DNA of 64,000 bases from Oceanisphaera pacifica (GCF_017498065.1 NZ_JAGDFX010000016.1:1-64000); one strand, 5' to 3'; positions 1 to 8,346 are shown, numbered from the stretch's first letter. Translations and numbers: made by a program. The notes: generated from the sequence alone by a model not told the origin.

Positions 1-448
1 TCGTGGTTAAAAGTCTGCTCGACGTTAGAGCCGTTGCACTCTTTTAGATCATGAAGTCGTGGTTAAAAGTCTGCTCGACGTTAGAGCCGTTGCACTCTTT
101 TAGATCATGAAGTCGTGGTTAAAAGTCTGCTCGACGTTAGAGCCGTTGCACTCTTTTAGATCATGAAGTCGTGGTTAAAAGTCAACGCGACGTTGGAATC
201 GTTGCACTCTTTTAGACCGTGAAGTGGTGGTTTGAAATCAGCTCAACGTTGGAGCCGTTGCACTCTTTTAGACCGTGAAGTGGTGGTTTGAAATCAGCTC
301 AACGTTGGAGCCGTTGCACTCTTTTAGATCATGAAGTCGTGGTTAAAAGTCTGCTCGACGTTAGAGCCGTTGCACTCTTTTAGATCATGAAGTCGTGGTT
401 AAAAGTCAGCGCGACGTTGGAATCGTTGCACTCTTTTAGACCATTAAG
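1..448. repeat. Eight 56-bp tandem repeats at the window edge
   Basis: Eight complete 56-bp units start at 1, 57, 113, 169, 225, 281, 337 and 393. Each begins TYGTGGTTWRAAGTC or similar and ends with CGTTGCACTCTTTTAGAYC and a short tail. Five of the eight contain a GATC Dam site in the tail; units 4, 5 and 8 have GACC instead. A degenerate ninth unit follows at about 449-530. The array probably continues to the left beyond the window. Units are joined directly with no unique spacers, so this is a satellite and not a CRISPR array. Its function is unknown; a partition, incompatibility or recombination role is possible on a plasmid. Confidence 0.9.
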
Positions 449-526
449 TGGTGGCTAAACGTCGACGACACTTTAAGACACTTTAAATCTGTAGCACTTT
501 CTGTAACGCTAACTCGTCGTTAAATG

Positions 527-1462
527 TCAGCGCTTATCTATTACAGCTAAGCATCTTTTCTTGGCTATAAACGGTGCTTTATTCATTGAGCTCGATCCAC
601 CCATCCGACATTCCGCACCTGATTTAAGAATAAATAGCGAGGTAGTATTCCCCAGTATAATTAATGATAGCCTGCTGCGGAGGCTGAAGGTTCCAGGGCA
701 AGATAACGAAACCTCTTGCCCTGCAAAGATTCGCGATAGGTAGTCATTATTTCGACCAGCCCATTTTTGCTTTCGTTTAATGCCGGCTTTAAAACTGGTA
801 TCTGCACTAAGTAGGTTGAGCGCTATGTGGCGTATCGCCGCAAAGTTTTCTCCTGCTTGCTCACATCGGATCCGGCACTCATCTTCACGCATTCCAACAT
901 CTAATCGCCAATACAACTGCGATTCAATTGACCAATGAGCGCGGCTAGCTTCTAACAACTCTTTTGATGTTAACTAGGCTGAACTAATGTAATAACGCAA
1001 TGTGATATCGGTCGCTGGCTGGCCTTTTTCTTGGCGTATGGTAGCTACTATGCCCATTGTTTTAAGCTCAGGTCATTCAAAGGCGATATCGCCGAGTACG
1101 GAGAGCTCATCATTGACTAGGCATAATCTTGTTTCTACCAGGCCATGGCCTTGCTCTTTGGTGCTATAGGTATCACCATCTTCGCGTTGGAGCATTTCAA
1201 GCTTGAGGTAGTCATCAAACGCAGCTTCTAACCGCCGTTGATTACTCTTATCTGCTATTTTAACCTGTCCTAACACGACCTTATTCGCTGCACTAAACGC
1301 ACTCACCATATGGATAATGCCTTGCCTACTATCTTTGCTATAAGTACCACGCAAGCTTTTACCATCAATAGCAATCACTTCGCCTTTGGTCGCTATATGG
1401 CAGTCTCTCATCCACGCTGCAAAGCTCTTTTGAAGCTGCTTTGCTGAAATCATGTTCATCAC
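527..1462 (-). pseudogene. ISAs1-family transposase remnant
   Basis: Two minus-strand reading blocks together resemble an ISAs1 (H-repeat) DDE transposase. The first (1462 to 1073) has the AIDGKSLRGTY motif with the first catalytic Asp and the following IHMVSAF and LGQVK blocks. It then jumps from KSN directly to a later QGHGLVETR block, so the segment with the second Asp is deleted. The second (958 to 527) has HWSIESQLYWRLDV with the catalytic Glu, then RHIALNLL. Between them the frame is readable as transposase but carries a TGA where a Trp codon is expected and a TAG. The N-terminus is also missing. It cannot make an active transposase. Confidence 0.85.
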
Positions 1463-1619
1463 ACGGGGGCCTTTTTATGCCGGATTTTACCACTAAAGAC
1501 TGAGTAGGCTATTGATGCGCCATTTTCTATCCGTTACATACTAAGCCTACTGCTAAAGTCAGCCAAGGCTTGAGCTACATCCTGCTAGCAAGCAAAGGTT
1601 TTTTACAAAAATTTTGGAG

Positions 1620-1658
1620 CTGCTTAAGCTCTTGGGTGCTTGTCTTAAGCAGTTTTTT
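1620..1658 (+). terminator. Terminator-like hairpin
   Basis: CTGCTTAAG (1620-1628) pairs perfectly with CTTAAGCAG (1644-1652) across a 15-base loop and is followed by six T residues. It has the form of a rho-independent terminator for plus-strand transcription. It lies between two transposase remnants, so it may also be a leftover insertion-sequence end. Confidence 0.45.
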
Positions 1659-1715
1659 GCTTACGGTCTTCTGTTCCCGATGAGTGGTCTGCTCACTACA
1701 CACCATCAACCAACG

Positions 1716-2225
1716 TTAGAGAACGTCAGCATAGTCAGCCTCGAACCTGTAAGAATAGCCCTCCCCCAATGCGTCCAACTGGTCTGTTTTGAGGGACGAG
1801 ACGGCGTACTTTAAGTTTTTTAACATCATCGGTACACGAGTAACAAGCAATTGTTCTTGCTGATGCAGCGCTAAGATAGACTCAGCAGTATATAAGGCGG
1901 CATCACCAATAAAGTAACAGCTTTGCTGTGCCGATTTTAAAGACGGTACGTGGTGGAGAATGACATCAGAAAAGGCTTTCTGATCATTGGTATTGCTGCT
2001 CATCGCCTGCATATAAACGGGAATACCCGCAATATTCTCGCAAATGAGCTCCAATACGACTTGATTCAACTCGGGCGATAATCGCGACTGTAGCCTTTAA
2101 CGAGCTGAATACCCACCGAGTCATAAACACCATCTATATGAAAACTGGTGATACCAAGATGAACAGCGCTGCTATTTAAGCCTAACTGAGTGACAACTTG
2201 TTCCGATATGGCTTGGTAGAAGGAT
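1716..2225 (-). pseudogene. IS1634-family transposase remnant
   Basis: The minus strand from about 2069 to 1716 encodes a segment typical of IS1634-type DDE transposases (NQVVLELICEN, GIPVYMQAMSSNTNDQKAF, YFIGDAALYT). The preceding DNA, 2225 to 2070, encodes an earlier segment of the same protein in other frames, with a GINSFH-like HIDGVYDS block and LVKGYSRD. Both termini are missing and the frame is broken, so this is a fragment. It sits in a cluster of unrelated transposase remnants and helps explain the irregular composition of this end of the window. Confidence 0.75.
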
Positions 2226-2363
2226 ACATTAAAAAATCAGGCTTTGACCTTGCTCTCGCTGATACACCCCAAAATGCAAGAGTGATTCGCAACTTGCTTT
2301 TAATTAATGGTCATAGGTAGGATATGGAAAGCTAAATACTCTTATAAAATAGGTTTTTCTAAT

Positions 2364-3065
2364 ATGGAAATTGGTGATATAAACATAAAACTTTTGGAAA
2401 CAGGAGCAAACGTTAGGTTTGGCCTGACACTAGCTATTTATGCTGAGCTGGCTGACGCGCTGTTTCCTAACGCTCCTGTTAACGTTGTCGCTGTTGAAGA
2501 GTACCTCGCTGAGCACAATATTAAAATCAGTCGCCGACGACTATATGAGTTAAACCAGTACCGTGCGTGTGTAAACGCAGATTGGTTTAGAGAGGCTTTG
2601 CTTCGGGATGAAATCAAAGTACTGCAACAAGCGACTGCTAACGACTCTGCGACCTCATCCGCGCACCTTAATACGAACAACCGTCAATTAATCATCGCGA
2701 GCAAAATAGCCTCAGCCGTTGATTTACGGTTGTCAGAAGGTGAATACTGTCCTTATATCGTAAACACATCGAGCATCAAACGAAAAGACCCGCGAGGAGC
2801 TACTATCGCTTTCGCCCTCTTGTTGGCTATTCCGATATTCAATTACGGCCGTCAACGAAAACAGCAGCAATCTATTCTTGATCAAGCACAAACTTGGCCA
2901 GAGCCTATATTAACCGACACTCTTGAACACTTTATCATTGAGCTAGCTAGGAATATTGGGTATAGCTCAGCATGGGCACTTACGTCTGGCATTCGCATAT
3001 TCCATGAAGACTACATCGAGCCATGGATTAGTAAAGATTACTGCACGCTGTTGGGTATCAAATAG
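2364..3065 (+). CDS. Hypothetical protein, 233 aa
   Basis: I do not recognise this protein. An open frame runs from an upstream ATG at 2307, but ATG 2364 (MEIGDINIKLLE) is a plausible internal start; neither has a strong ribosome binding site. The region around residues 40-75 (EYLAEHNIKISRRRLYELNQYR in the sequence, positions near 2500-2560) looks helical and basic, and could be a DNA-binding or dimerisation segment. The C-terminal half has Arg/Lys/Gln-rich helices and no predicted membrane segment apart from a short hydrophobic stretch near residue 160. It is the only intact gene among four transposase remnants. Whether it is plasmid-borne cargo or part of a lost element cannot be told here. 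Confidence 0.6.
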   Translation: MEIGDINIKLLETGANVRFGLTLAIYAELADALFPNAPVNVVAVEEYLAEHNIKISRRRLYELNQYRACVNADWFREALLRDEIKVLQQATANDSATSSAHLNTNNRQLIIASKIASAVDLRLSEGEYCPYIVNTSSIKRKDPRGATIAFALLLAIPIFNYGRQRKQQQSILDQAQTWPEPILTDTLEHFIIELARNIGYSSAWALTSGIRIFHEDYIEPWISKDYCTLLGIK

Positions 3066-3105
3066 AGCCATCGGCTAAATATTAAATCAATAGGATAAGC
3101 TACAG

Positions 3106-3360
3106 GTTTATCTTGATCATAGCTCAGTGGCGATTGACAACAACCGCGCCAAGCGGGCCATTAATCCGTTCGTTATCGACAGGAAAAAATGGCTGTTCTC
3201 CAATAGTCGCAGTTGTGCCCAAGCCGACGCCATGCTGTACGGCCTGATTGAGAAACCGCTAAAGCCAATGATGTACCGCTAGGTGTTTATCTCACTGCGC
3301 TGTTCGAACAACTGCCCCAGCTCAACGATGGCGACGCCGTCGATCACCTACTGCCTTGGG
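3106..3360 (+). pseudogene. IS66-family transposase C-terminal remnant
   Basis: From 3121 the plus strand reads VAIDNNRAKRAINPFVIDRK followed by KWLFSNS, which is the highly conserved C-terminal region of IS66 TnpC transposases containing the last catalytic Glu neighbourhood (usually IDNNxAERAI). A stop occurs at 3280-3282. The tail resumes in another frame as YLTALFEQLPQL ... HLLPW, the typical IS66 end. Only about the last 80 residues remain and they are frameshifted, so it is dead. Confidence 0.8.
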
Positions 3361-3431
3361 CTATCTGCGTATAATTCATCTCTAAGACGCCACGTTAATA
3401 TCGGTTAATGTGGCTTGTTAGGTGCGGACAT

Positions 3432-3575
3432 AGTGAAGCTTACGTTAAAACGAGTCAAACTTGCCCAGATTGCGGTGTTAAGAAGAAAAAGACCTTGGCA
3501 GAGCGATGGCACTCATGTCCATGCTGTTGTGAAAAGCACCGAAATGTAGCCAGTGCGCAAGTCAATCTGAATTAG
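3432..3575 (+). pseudogene. TnpB zinc-finger remnant (IS200/IS605)
   Basis: The plus strand encodes KTSQTCPDCGVKKK ... ERWHSCPCC, matching the C-terminal zinc finger of IS200/IS605 TnpB proteins (TSQxCxxCG ... CxxCG), followed by NVASAQVNLN, which corresponds to the usual RDxNAAxNI end. Only about 47 codons remain; the RuvC catalytic residues upstream are missing. It is a fragment of a transposon-encoded RNA-guided nuclease and cannot be active. Confidence 0.75.
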
Positions 3576-3703
3576 GCACTAGGATTAGCAATATAGGCTG
3601 GGAACCTGCCTGAAAAAGTAGCTTAGGCTATTTTTAGAAACTCTTTCAAAATGCGCAGCATTTAGTGGGAGTTATTCATTATCAATATCCATTTTTATCT
3701 TCC

Positions 3704-3973
3704 TCATATCGTATTTTTATTTTTTAGTAGTTTGAGGACTTCATCTAACTTAGCTTGCAGATTTTCATGACTTTTTTGGTAATATCGAGTTGACTCTAGC
3801 CCACCAAATCCCCTTAGCTGATTACATTCAGCGCCCGCTTCTTCAGCTTGAAATGTCTGCTGCAGCCTGCCAACAATCTCAGCGTTCATAGACTTACTAC
3901 TGACTTCTGCCTCCCTACTTAGCTTGTCATGAAGGGGTTCAGGTATTCTGAGAGTGATCCTTGTGTACTTCAT
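3704..3973 (-). CDS. Mnt-like ribbon-helix-helix repressor
   Basis: This 89-residue protein has an Arc/Mnt ribbon-helix-helix fold: a beta-strand RITLRIPE (residues 4-11), a first helix with LHDKLSREAE, and the NAEIVGRL second helix. The C-terminal half (HENLQAKLDEVLKLLKN) looks like a coiled coil, as in P22 Mnt (82 aa), where it makes the tetramer. I chose ATG 3973; six extra codons upstream lead to 3991 but are not needed. It is divergent from the Arc-like gene at 4105, with two operators between them, exactly as mnt and arc are arranged in phage P22 immI. By analogy it represses the antirepressor promoter. Confidence 0.8.
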   Translation of the reverse strand: MKYTRITLRIPEPLHDKLSREAEVSSKSMNAEIVGRLQQTFQAEEAGAECNQLRGFGGLESTRYYQKSHENLQAKLDEVLKLLKNKNTI

Positions 3974-4033
3974 ACTATCTCGCTCAATCAATACATCAAT
4001 TTATATTATACCAAATTGGTGCTATTAACATTT

Positions 4034-4087
4034 GACACTAAAACAGTGTCAGTGATAGATTGAATCAACCGACACTAAAACAGTGTC
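4034..4087. promoter_or_regulatory. Twin 17-bp operators between divergent repressors
   Basis: The dyad GACACTAAAACAGTGTC occurs twice, identically, at 4034-4050 and 4071-4087, with starts 37 bp apart. Each has six-base inverted arms (GACACT/AGTGTC) around AAAAC. They lie in the 131-bp gap between the divergent Mnt-like and Arc-like genes and so are the obvious operators for one or both. Ribbon-helix-helix repressors of this family bind such paired sites as tetramers. Confidence 0.8.
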
Positions 4088-4104
4088 ACAAAAAAGGGGT
4101 GGCT

Positions 4105-4245
4105 ATGGAACAAGCACGCATGACCCTGCGATTACCAATAGAGTTACATCTATGGCTTAAGGCCGAAGCAGCAAAAAACCGACGTTCTCTTAATAGTGAG
4201 ATTGTGGCAAGAGTAGAAAAACTGCAACAAAAGGAAGGTAAATAG
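4105..4245 (+). CDS. Arc-like ribbon-helix-helix repressor
   Basis: A 46-residue Arc-type DNA-binding protein: beta-strand RMTLRLPIE, helix A with LHLWLKAEAAKN, the RRSLNSEIVARV turn and helix B. P22 Arc (53 aa) has the same order and the same NSEI core. ATG 4105 has an AGGGG ribosome binding site about nine bases upstream; an in-frame ATG at 4060 lies inside the operator region and is unlikely. The gene ends TAGTG, one base overlapping the possible GTG start of the antirepressor gene. It should autoregulate the arc-antirepressor operon. Confidence 0.8.
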   Translation: MEQARMTLRLPIELHLWLKAEAAKNRRSLNSEIVARVEKLQQKEGK

Positions 4246-5213
4246 TGAATCAAAGAAAAATGAGAGCCCAAGCGGCGGCAACCGCTAAGACCCAAACGTC
4301 AAACCAAACGTCTATGAAAGGTGACAAAATGAACTCTACTACAGAAGCGATAACTGTTCCATTCTATGGTGCCCAGTTAGTTTTAGTTGAGCACAACAGT
4401 CAGCCCTACACATTAATTAAGCCACTTGTTGAGGGTATGGGTATTTCACTGCAAGGTCAGAATGATAAGTTCAAAGCTAACCAAGTTCGCTGGGGCATCA
4501 AGAAAATATTGATACCTTCTACTGGTGGTAAACAGAAGATGGTTAGCCTCCCCCTTCGCAAGCTTCTCGGCTGGCTGATGTCCATCAATCCGAATCGAAT
4601 TAAAGACTTGGTCGTGAAGGAGAGAATTATCCTGTACCAGAATGAGTGTGACAATGTACTTTGGGACTACTGGACCAGAGGCGAAGCTATTAACCAGTGC
4701 ATTAAAAATAAGAATGCTTTACCTAGTGGTTTAACTAAAGAGCAGCAAGACACGATTAAAGCCATGGTTCTCGCCAGAGCAGACACCTTACCTTTAAGTA
4801 AGCGCACCAGTGCCACTATTAAGCAATGGTCAGCCATCAAGAGTAAGTTTGGTTGTAGTTACAAAAAGATTGCGCCCCAACACTTCACTGAAGTGATCAG
4901 CCTGCTTGCTCGCATCGATCTTGAAGATAAGCTTCTGCATGAGGAGCAGCCAGCAATACCAGCCCAGTCAACTATTCCCCCAGAACAGATTTTTGTTCTA
5001 CCCCCGAAGAGTCAACTTATCGCAACTAATTACAACGGCAAAACTGTCATTCAAGATATAACCAATAGTGCAGTAGTTCCAGTCAGCCAAGTTATTAACC
5101 TGCGTCGTGACTTTATGAGCCTGCAAAAGCTCAATAGCGAAATGATGACTCGACTACAAGTGCTTATCGGAGAAAAGAGCACCAGCATTCTTGAGCAACC
5201 GTTGGACATGTAG
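4245..5213 (+). CDS. P22-type antirepressor
   Basis: The protein (322 aa from GTG 4245; 294 aa from ATG 4329) contains a P22_AR_N domain: VPFYGAQLVLVEH, PLVEGMGISLQGQNDKFK and SLPLRKLLGWLMSINPNR, then YQNECDNVLWDYWTRG. The C-terminal half (KEQQDTIKAMVLARAD ... WSAIKSKFG) resembles the ORF6C antirepressor domain. P22 Ant (about 300 aa) inactivates C2-type phage repressors. The GTG start is favoured by AAGGAAGG six bases upstream and by overlap with the Arc-like stop. No other phage gene is present, so its target on this replicon is unknown; it may interact with repressors of resident prophages or control another plasmid gene. Confidence 0.8.
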   Translation: MNQRKMRAQAAATAKTQTSNQTSMKGDKMNSTTEAITVPFYGAQLVLVEHNSQPYTLIKPLVEGMGISLQGQNDKFKANQVRWGIKKILIPSTGGKQKMVSLPLRKLLGWLMSINPNRIKDLVVKERIILYQNECDNVLWDYWTRGEAINQCIKNKNALPSGLTKEQQDTIKAMVLARADTLPLSKRTSATIKQWSAIKSKFGCSYKKIAPQHFTEVISLLARIDLEDKLLHEEQPAIPAQSTIPPEQIFVLPPKSQLIATNYNGKTVIQDITNSAVVPVSQVINLRRDFMSLQKLNSEMMTRLQVLIGEKSTSILEQPLDM

Positions 5214-5230
5214 CATGTCCCAGTAAAGAC

Positions 5231-5263
5231 AAGCCCCTATTGTTCGGGGCTTTTAGCTTTTTT
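5231..5263 (+). terminator. Rho-independent terminator after the antirepressor gene
   Basis: AAGCCCC (5231-5237) pairs with GGGGCTT (5246-5252) and is followed by a T-rich tract (TTTTAGCTTTTTT). It begins 18 bases after the antirepressor stop codon and closes the immI-like operon. The remaining 5264-5571 is AT-rich and I see nothing else in it. Confidence 0.85.
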
Positions 5264-5571
5264 CAAAAACTAACTTGATGGCGACGCTCAATCATCTTGA
5301 TATAACGTATTAATAATAGGCACTTCCCAAATAATTTAATCTTCTTTAAGTTGCAACTAGTCTCATAGAAATTGAAATAGAGTGTTGCAGTTATTAGTTT
5401 AGGATCTATTATTTATGCAGACATTTTGATACTCGAACTAAAATTTTGCTTTATAACAGCATTACGGCTAGTAAGTCTTAATTCGTTAATAGTAAAGTAT
5501 ATTGCTGATAGCAACCTCCTTGAATGCTATTTACAAACTGTATTTTAGCTAACGAACTATAAAACTTATAA

Positions 5572-7503
5572 TCAATCAGAAAACATATAAGAAATAATAT
5601 TCACGGTATCTTCTACAACACCAGTTTCAGAAACTAACTTTCTAATTAAATCATTAGTTGCTAAGTGATATATTACTTCCTCTATTGTTAAATCTGTTCC
5701 TAGCTTTAACAGTTCAACCTTAAGTAGTAAAATTTCATTTTTATCTATCTTTTTTCTTAAGTATGTTAAAGGTCTAAGTCGTTCTCTTGCAGATATAAGA
5801 TATTTACTAACGTACAATGCGTCTACTGCATACCTTTTTTCCATATCATAAACATAATCATGAATTACATTATCACCAGTAAAATCTACAATGATAAGGT
5901 CTTTGCCAAGTGATGCTATCTTTATTTTTAATGCGTATGGTGTTCTAATTATCTCAGCATTAACTGCTTCAAATATTTTATTGGCGCGATCCCAAAGAGC
6001 TTTACCTGTAACTTCTTTTTCTTTATGCTTCTTATTATTACTTGATCTGAGTAATGCTTGACCTGTAGAGAATAGTAGATTAGGTAACGTTGGTGCAGAC
6101 TTCCCACCTTTTTCATTTGGTTTAACACCTGAATGACGAAGAACATCGTTTATTGAAAATGTTACATTTATTTTTGAGAAAGTTCTTTTACCAGTAACAA
6201 TAAGCTGTACTTTAAAGCCAAACAAATCTCGCTCAACTATAACAGGAGCTTGTCGTTTTGCATTTTTTCTTGCTTCTTTAAGAGTATCTTTAAGCTCAGC
6301 ACCTTGTGTTCTAACAAGAGCATTCATGAATCCTCTCTGAAATACGTACTCATCACTATCATCTAGAAGTATCGATGCTAAATCATTTTTACTTATAGAA
6401 ATTCCGTTAGGATTTAGTCTTTGCATCCTTTTTCTTAAATCCAAATACAAGCTAAAAATTTGCGTAGGCTCTTTAAATACAGATTCAGGAAAGGCAAATA
6501 GAAATTTATTATTAAATATAGCTTTAAATACAATTGGATGCCAAGCAATCTCATAAACAGCTGGGGAAACCATACTTTCATCGTTTAGTTCCATCGCTTG
6601 TTCTGATAGAGATGGAGTACTTTCTATGAATCTAAATTGATTATTTTTGAATAATTGACGGTCTTGATCATCAATAAATGGAGTTAACGAATGAACATCA
6701 TATTCTGTTGTTCTTAATTTTACAATTTGTCGCCATATATGCCTTCTATTACTTAGCTCACCAGGTCTTCTTCCTATCATTTCTAAAATAGTATCAGCAT
6801 AAATAGGAGTTAAGTTTGTTGCAGCTTCACCGCCTCGACTAAATGATGAGTGATAAGCTGTTTGGTATTGAATAGTATGTGATATTAAAGCATATAATGT
6901 TTTAATATCATCAACATCAATAATTCCATTACCACCTGATGCTATAACAATCGCTTTTTCTTTTTCTTGTCCAATATTAATAACAAATCGTCTATTATAA
7001 ATAACCGTATTAGCTGGAACACATAGTGCTGATAAATCTCCCAGAGGGAGTTTTATCATTACATTAACATCAGGCCCCTCTTTAAGTGGAGGCCTTTTTC
7101 TGTGTTTATCTTCGATTATTGTTTTAACACTTAAAGTATTTTTACGTCTAATATGAGGATTTACTTTATCTTCTTTATTGCTGATAGTTTTTTCATATTG
7201 TAGTAACCATATAATATTACTATTGATCTCTGTTTTTTCAAAAATAGCAGAGCGACGCAATCTAGCATACAGTGACTTTTTTTGAATCTGTAACACCTGT
7301 GCAACTAAGTCTATATCAGTAACGACGGTGTCTTTAGCTAAACCTATTACTGTAGGATCAAGCTTAGATTCGTGAGCAATTTCCATTGTTTTTTGGATTA
7401 GTTCTTGTGTCGCTTTAGTTTGGCTGCTGAACATTTCTGCAAGCTTTTTTGAGTCAACATTGACGAGCCCAAGGCTTATGTAGGTATTAGTCTTGCTAGT
7501 CAT
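5572..7503 (-). CDS. RctB-like replication initiator
   Basis: This 643-residue protein resembles RctB (658 aa), the initiator of Vibrio chromosome II. From memory of RctB, matches include VDDIKTLYALISHTIQYQ (residues 197-214; RctB VDDLMTLFALFTLTVQY), NLTPIYADTIL (230-240; NKTPLYITDIL), FSLYLDLRKRM (350-360; FQLYSYFRSRM) and APTLPN (470-475, identical). Length and order agree throughout. These lie in the winged-helix DNA-binding core and the regulatory C-terminal part of RctB. The gene is transcribed away from an iteron array about 290 bp upstream, which supports an initiator role. The codon usage is very AT-rich compared with the surrounding cargo. RctB-like initiators on plasmids are known but little studied; identity is by eye and should be confirmed by profile search. 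Confidence 0.8.
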   Translation of the reverse strand: MTSKTNTYISLGLVNVDSKKLAEMFSSQTKATQELIQKTMEIAHESKLDPTVIGLAKDTVVTDIDLVAQVLQIQKKSLYARLRRSAIFEKTEINSNIIWLLQYEKTISNKEDKVNPHIRRKNTLSVKTIIEDKHRKRPPLKEGPDVNVMIKLPLGDLSALCVPANTVIYNRRFVINIGQEKEKAIVIASGGNGIIDVDDIKTLYALISHTIQYQTAYHSSFSRGGEAATNLTPIYADTILEMIGRRPGELSNRRHIWRQIVKLRTTEYDVHSLTPFIDDQDRQLFKNNQFRFIESTPSLSEQAMELNDESMVSPAVYEIAWHPIVFKAIFNNKFLFAFPESVFKEPTQIFSLYLDLRKRMQRLNPNGISISKNDLASILLDDSDEYVFQRGFMNALVRTQGAELKDTLKEARKNAKRQAPVIVERDLFGFKVQLIVTGKRTFSKINVTFSINDVLRHSGVKPNEKGGKSAPTLPNLLFSTGQALLRSSNNKKHKEKEVTGKALWDRANKIFEAVNAEIIRTPYALKIKIASLGKDLIIVDFTGDNVIHDYVYDMEKRYAVDALYVSKYLISARERLRPLTYLRKKIDKNEILLLKVELLKLGTDLTIEEVIYHLATNDLIRKLVSETGVVEDTVNIISYMFSD

Positions 7504-7624
7504 CCAAAGTCAGATCCTAATCCAGTAAATTAATCAGATTGCATCGTAATTCATCATACAGCATTTTGGAAGCATTGCTTGTCATTTTTTGTAACTGATA
7601 ATCTTTATGAAGAGACGTTATAAA

Positions 7625-7660
7625 GATCATTATCTTTTGATCTTACTGATCTTACTGATC
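7625..7660. promoter_or_regulatory. Cluster of four Dam (GATC) sites
   Basis: GATC occurs at 7625, 7639, 7648 and 7657, four sites in 36 bp, within the AT-rich DNA between the initiator gene and the iterons. In Vibrio chromosome II, Dam methylation controls initiator binding and SeqA sequestration. A similar role here is inference. Confidence 0.55.
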
Positions 7661-7790
7661 TATTGATTACTTGATTAACTGATATTGATAGAGACAAAAA
7701 CATTCAGTATTACCTTAATACAAGGTTACTGTAACTTATTGAAAATAAGAGATTTAAAAGTTTTATATCTCATTTCACCTTTGCTTTTTC

Positions 7791-7930
7791 TGACAGGTTA
7801 CACCCATAACTCTGACAGCTACACTTCATAAAATGACAGTTACAGGCCATAACAGTGACAGCTACTTGCCATATTCATGACAGCTACCAGTCATAGCCCT
7901 GACAGTTACAAGTCATAAAATGACAGATAC
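7791..7930. repeat. Seven 21-22-bp iterons (replication origin)
   Basis: The core TGACAGYTAC (variants TGACAGGTTA and TGACAGATAC) recurs at 7791, 7813, 7834, 7856, 7878, 7900 and 7921. The spacing is 21 or 22 bp, two turns of the helix, so all copies face the same side. Most are followed by a CAT tail, giving TGACAGCTACNNRYCAT. They lie upstream of the initiator gene and are the likely initiator binding sites. Two DnaA-box-like sequences and AT-rich DNA follow immediately. Confidence 0.85.
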
Positions 7931-7959
7931 ACTAAACGGTATAACAGAAAATTAACAGC

Positions 7960-7979
7960 TTAACCACAGGTTACGCACA
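7960..7979 (+). promoter_or_regulatory. Two DnaA-box-like sites next to the iterons
   Basis: TTAACCACA (7960-7968) differs from the DnaA consensus TTATCCACA at one position, and TTACGCACA (7971-7979) at two. They are tandem, two bases apart, at the right edge of the iteron array and precede about 140 bp of AT-rich sequence suited to strand opening. Confidence 0.5.
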
Positions 7980-8127
7980 GATTTTATCGGCTTATATTGC
8001 AACGTAGATCACATAGTTATTTATGAATTTTTGTCGATATTTTATTTTTAGTGCTAAGCAGGGTATTACATCACGAATAGTAGAGTGCTTTTTAATCAAC
8101 TGCTGATTTTTATATTATGTGCGATTT

Positions 8128-8165
8128 TGACAGTTACCGGTCATAGCTCGCTATGACCGGTAGCT
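8128..8165. promoter_or_regulatory. Inverted iteron pair
   Basis: An iteron core (TGACAGTTAC) at 8128 begins an inverted repeat. AGTTACCGGTCATAGC (8132-8147) pairs with GCTATGACCGGTAGCT (8150-8165) with only one mismatch and a 2-base loop. Such inverted iterons in other plasmids act as operators for initiator autoregulation or as handcuffing sites. Here it lies about 200 bp beyond the direct iterons, away from the initiator gene. Confidence 0.6.
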
Positions 8166-8259
8166 AAATGATTGGGCAATAGATGTAGGTTGAAATACAA
8201 AAAATACTCACTCTAGGCAGAATTTACTGGGGTAGGTGTAGAGTAATGAGATGTTTGAG

Positions 8260-8346
8260 AAGTATAAATTTTTGCAAGCTTTTGCTGTCATGCGTTTGTA
8301 ACCGCTACTCAGTATCGCATTTATTTTTAGGTGTTTTTTTTAAACC
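8260..8346. repeat. Left flanking direct repeat of the 53-bp array
   Basis: About 85 bp here, from TATAAATTTTTGCAAG through TTGTAACCGCTAC to a T-run and AAACCC, recurs in the same orientation at about 9077-9168 (TATAAGTTTTTGCACG ... TTGTAACCGCTAC ... T8, AAACCC). Identity by eye is roughly 80 percent. The two copies bracket the 53-bp satellite. The T-run end resembles a terminator fragment, but no gene is seen. Confidence 0.65.

Noticed and set aside
1-448. CRISPR array
   Set aside because: 56-bp units are joined directly with no unique spacers and no cas genes are present.
3704-5213. Part of a prophage
   Set aside because: Only immI-like genes are found; no capsid, terminase, integrase or lysis genes surround them.
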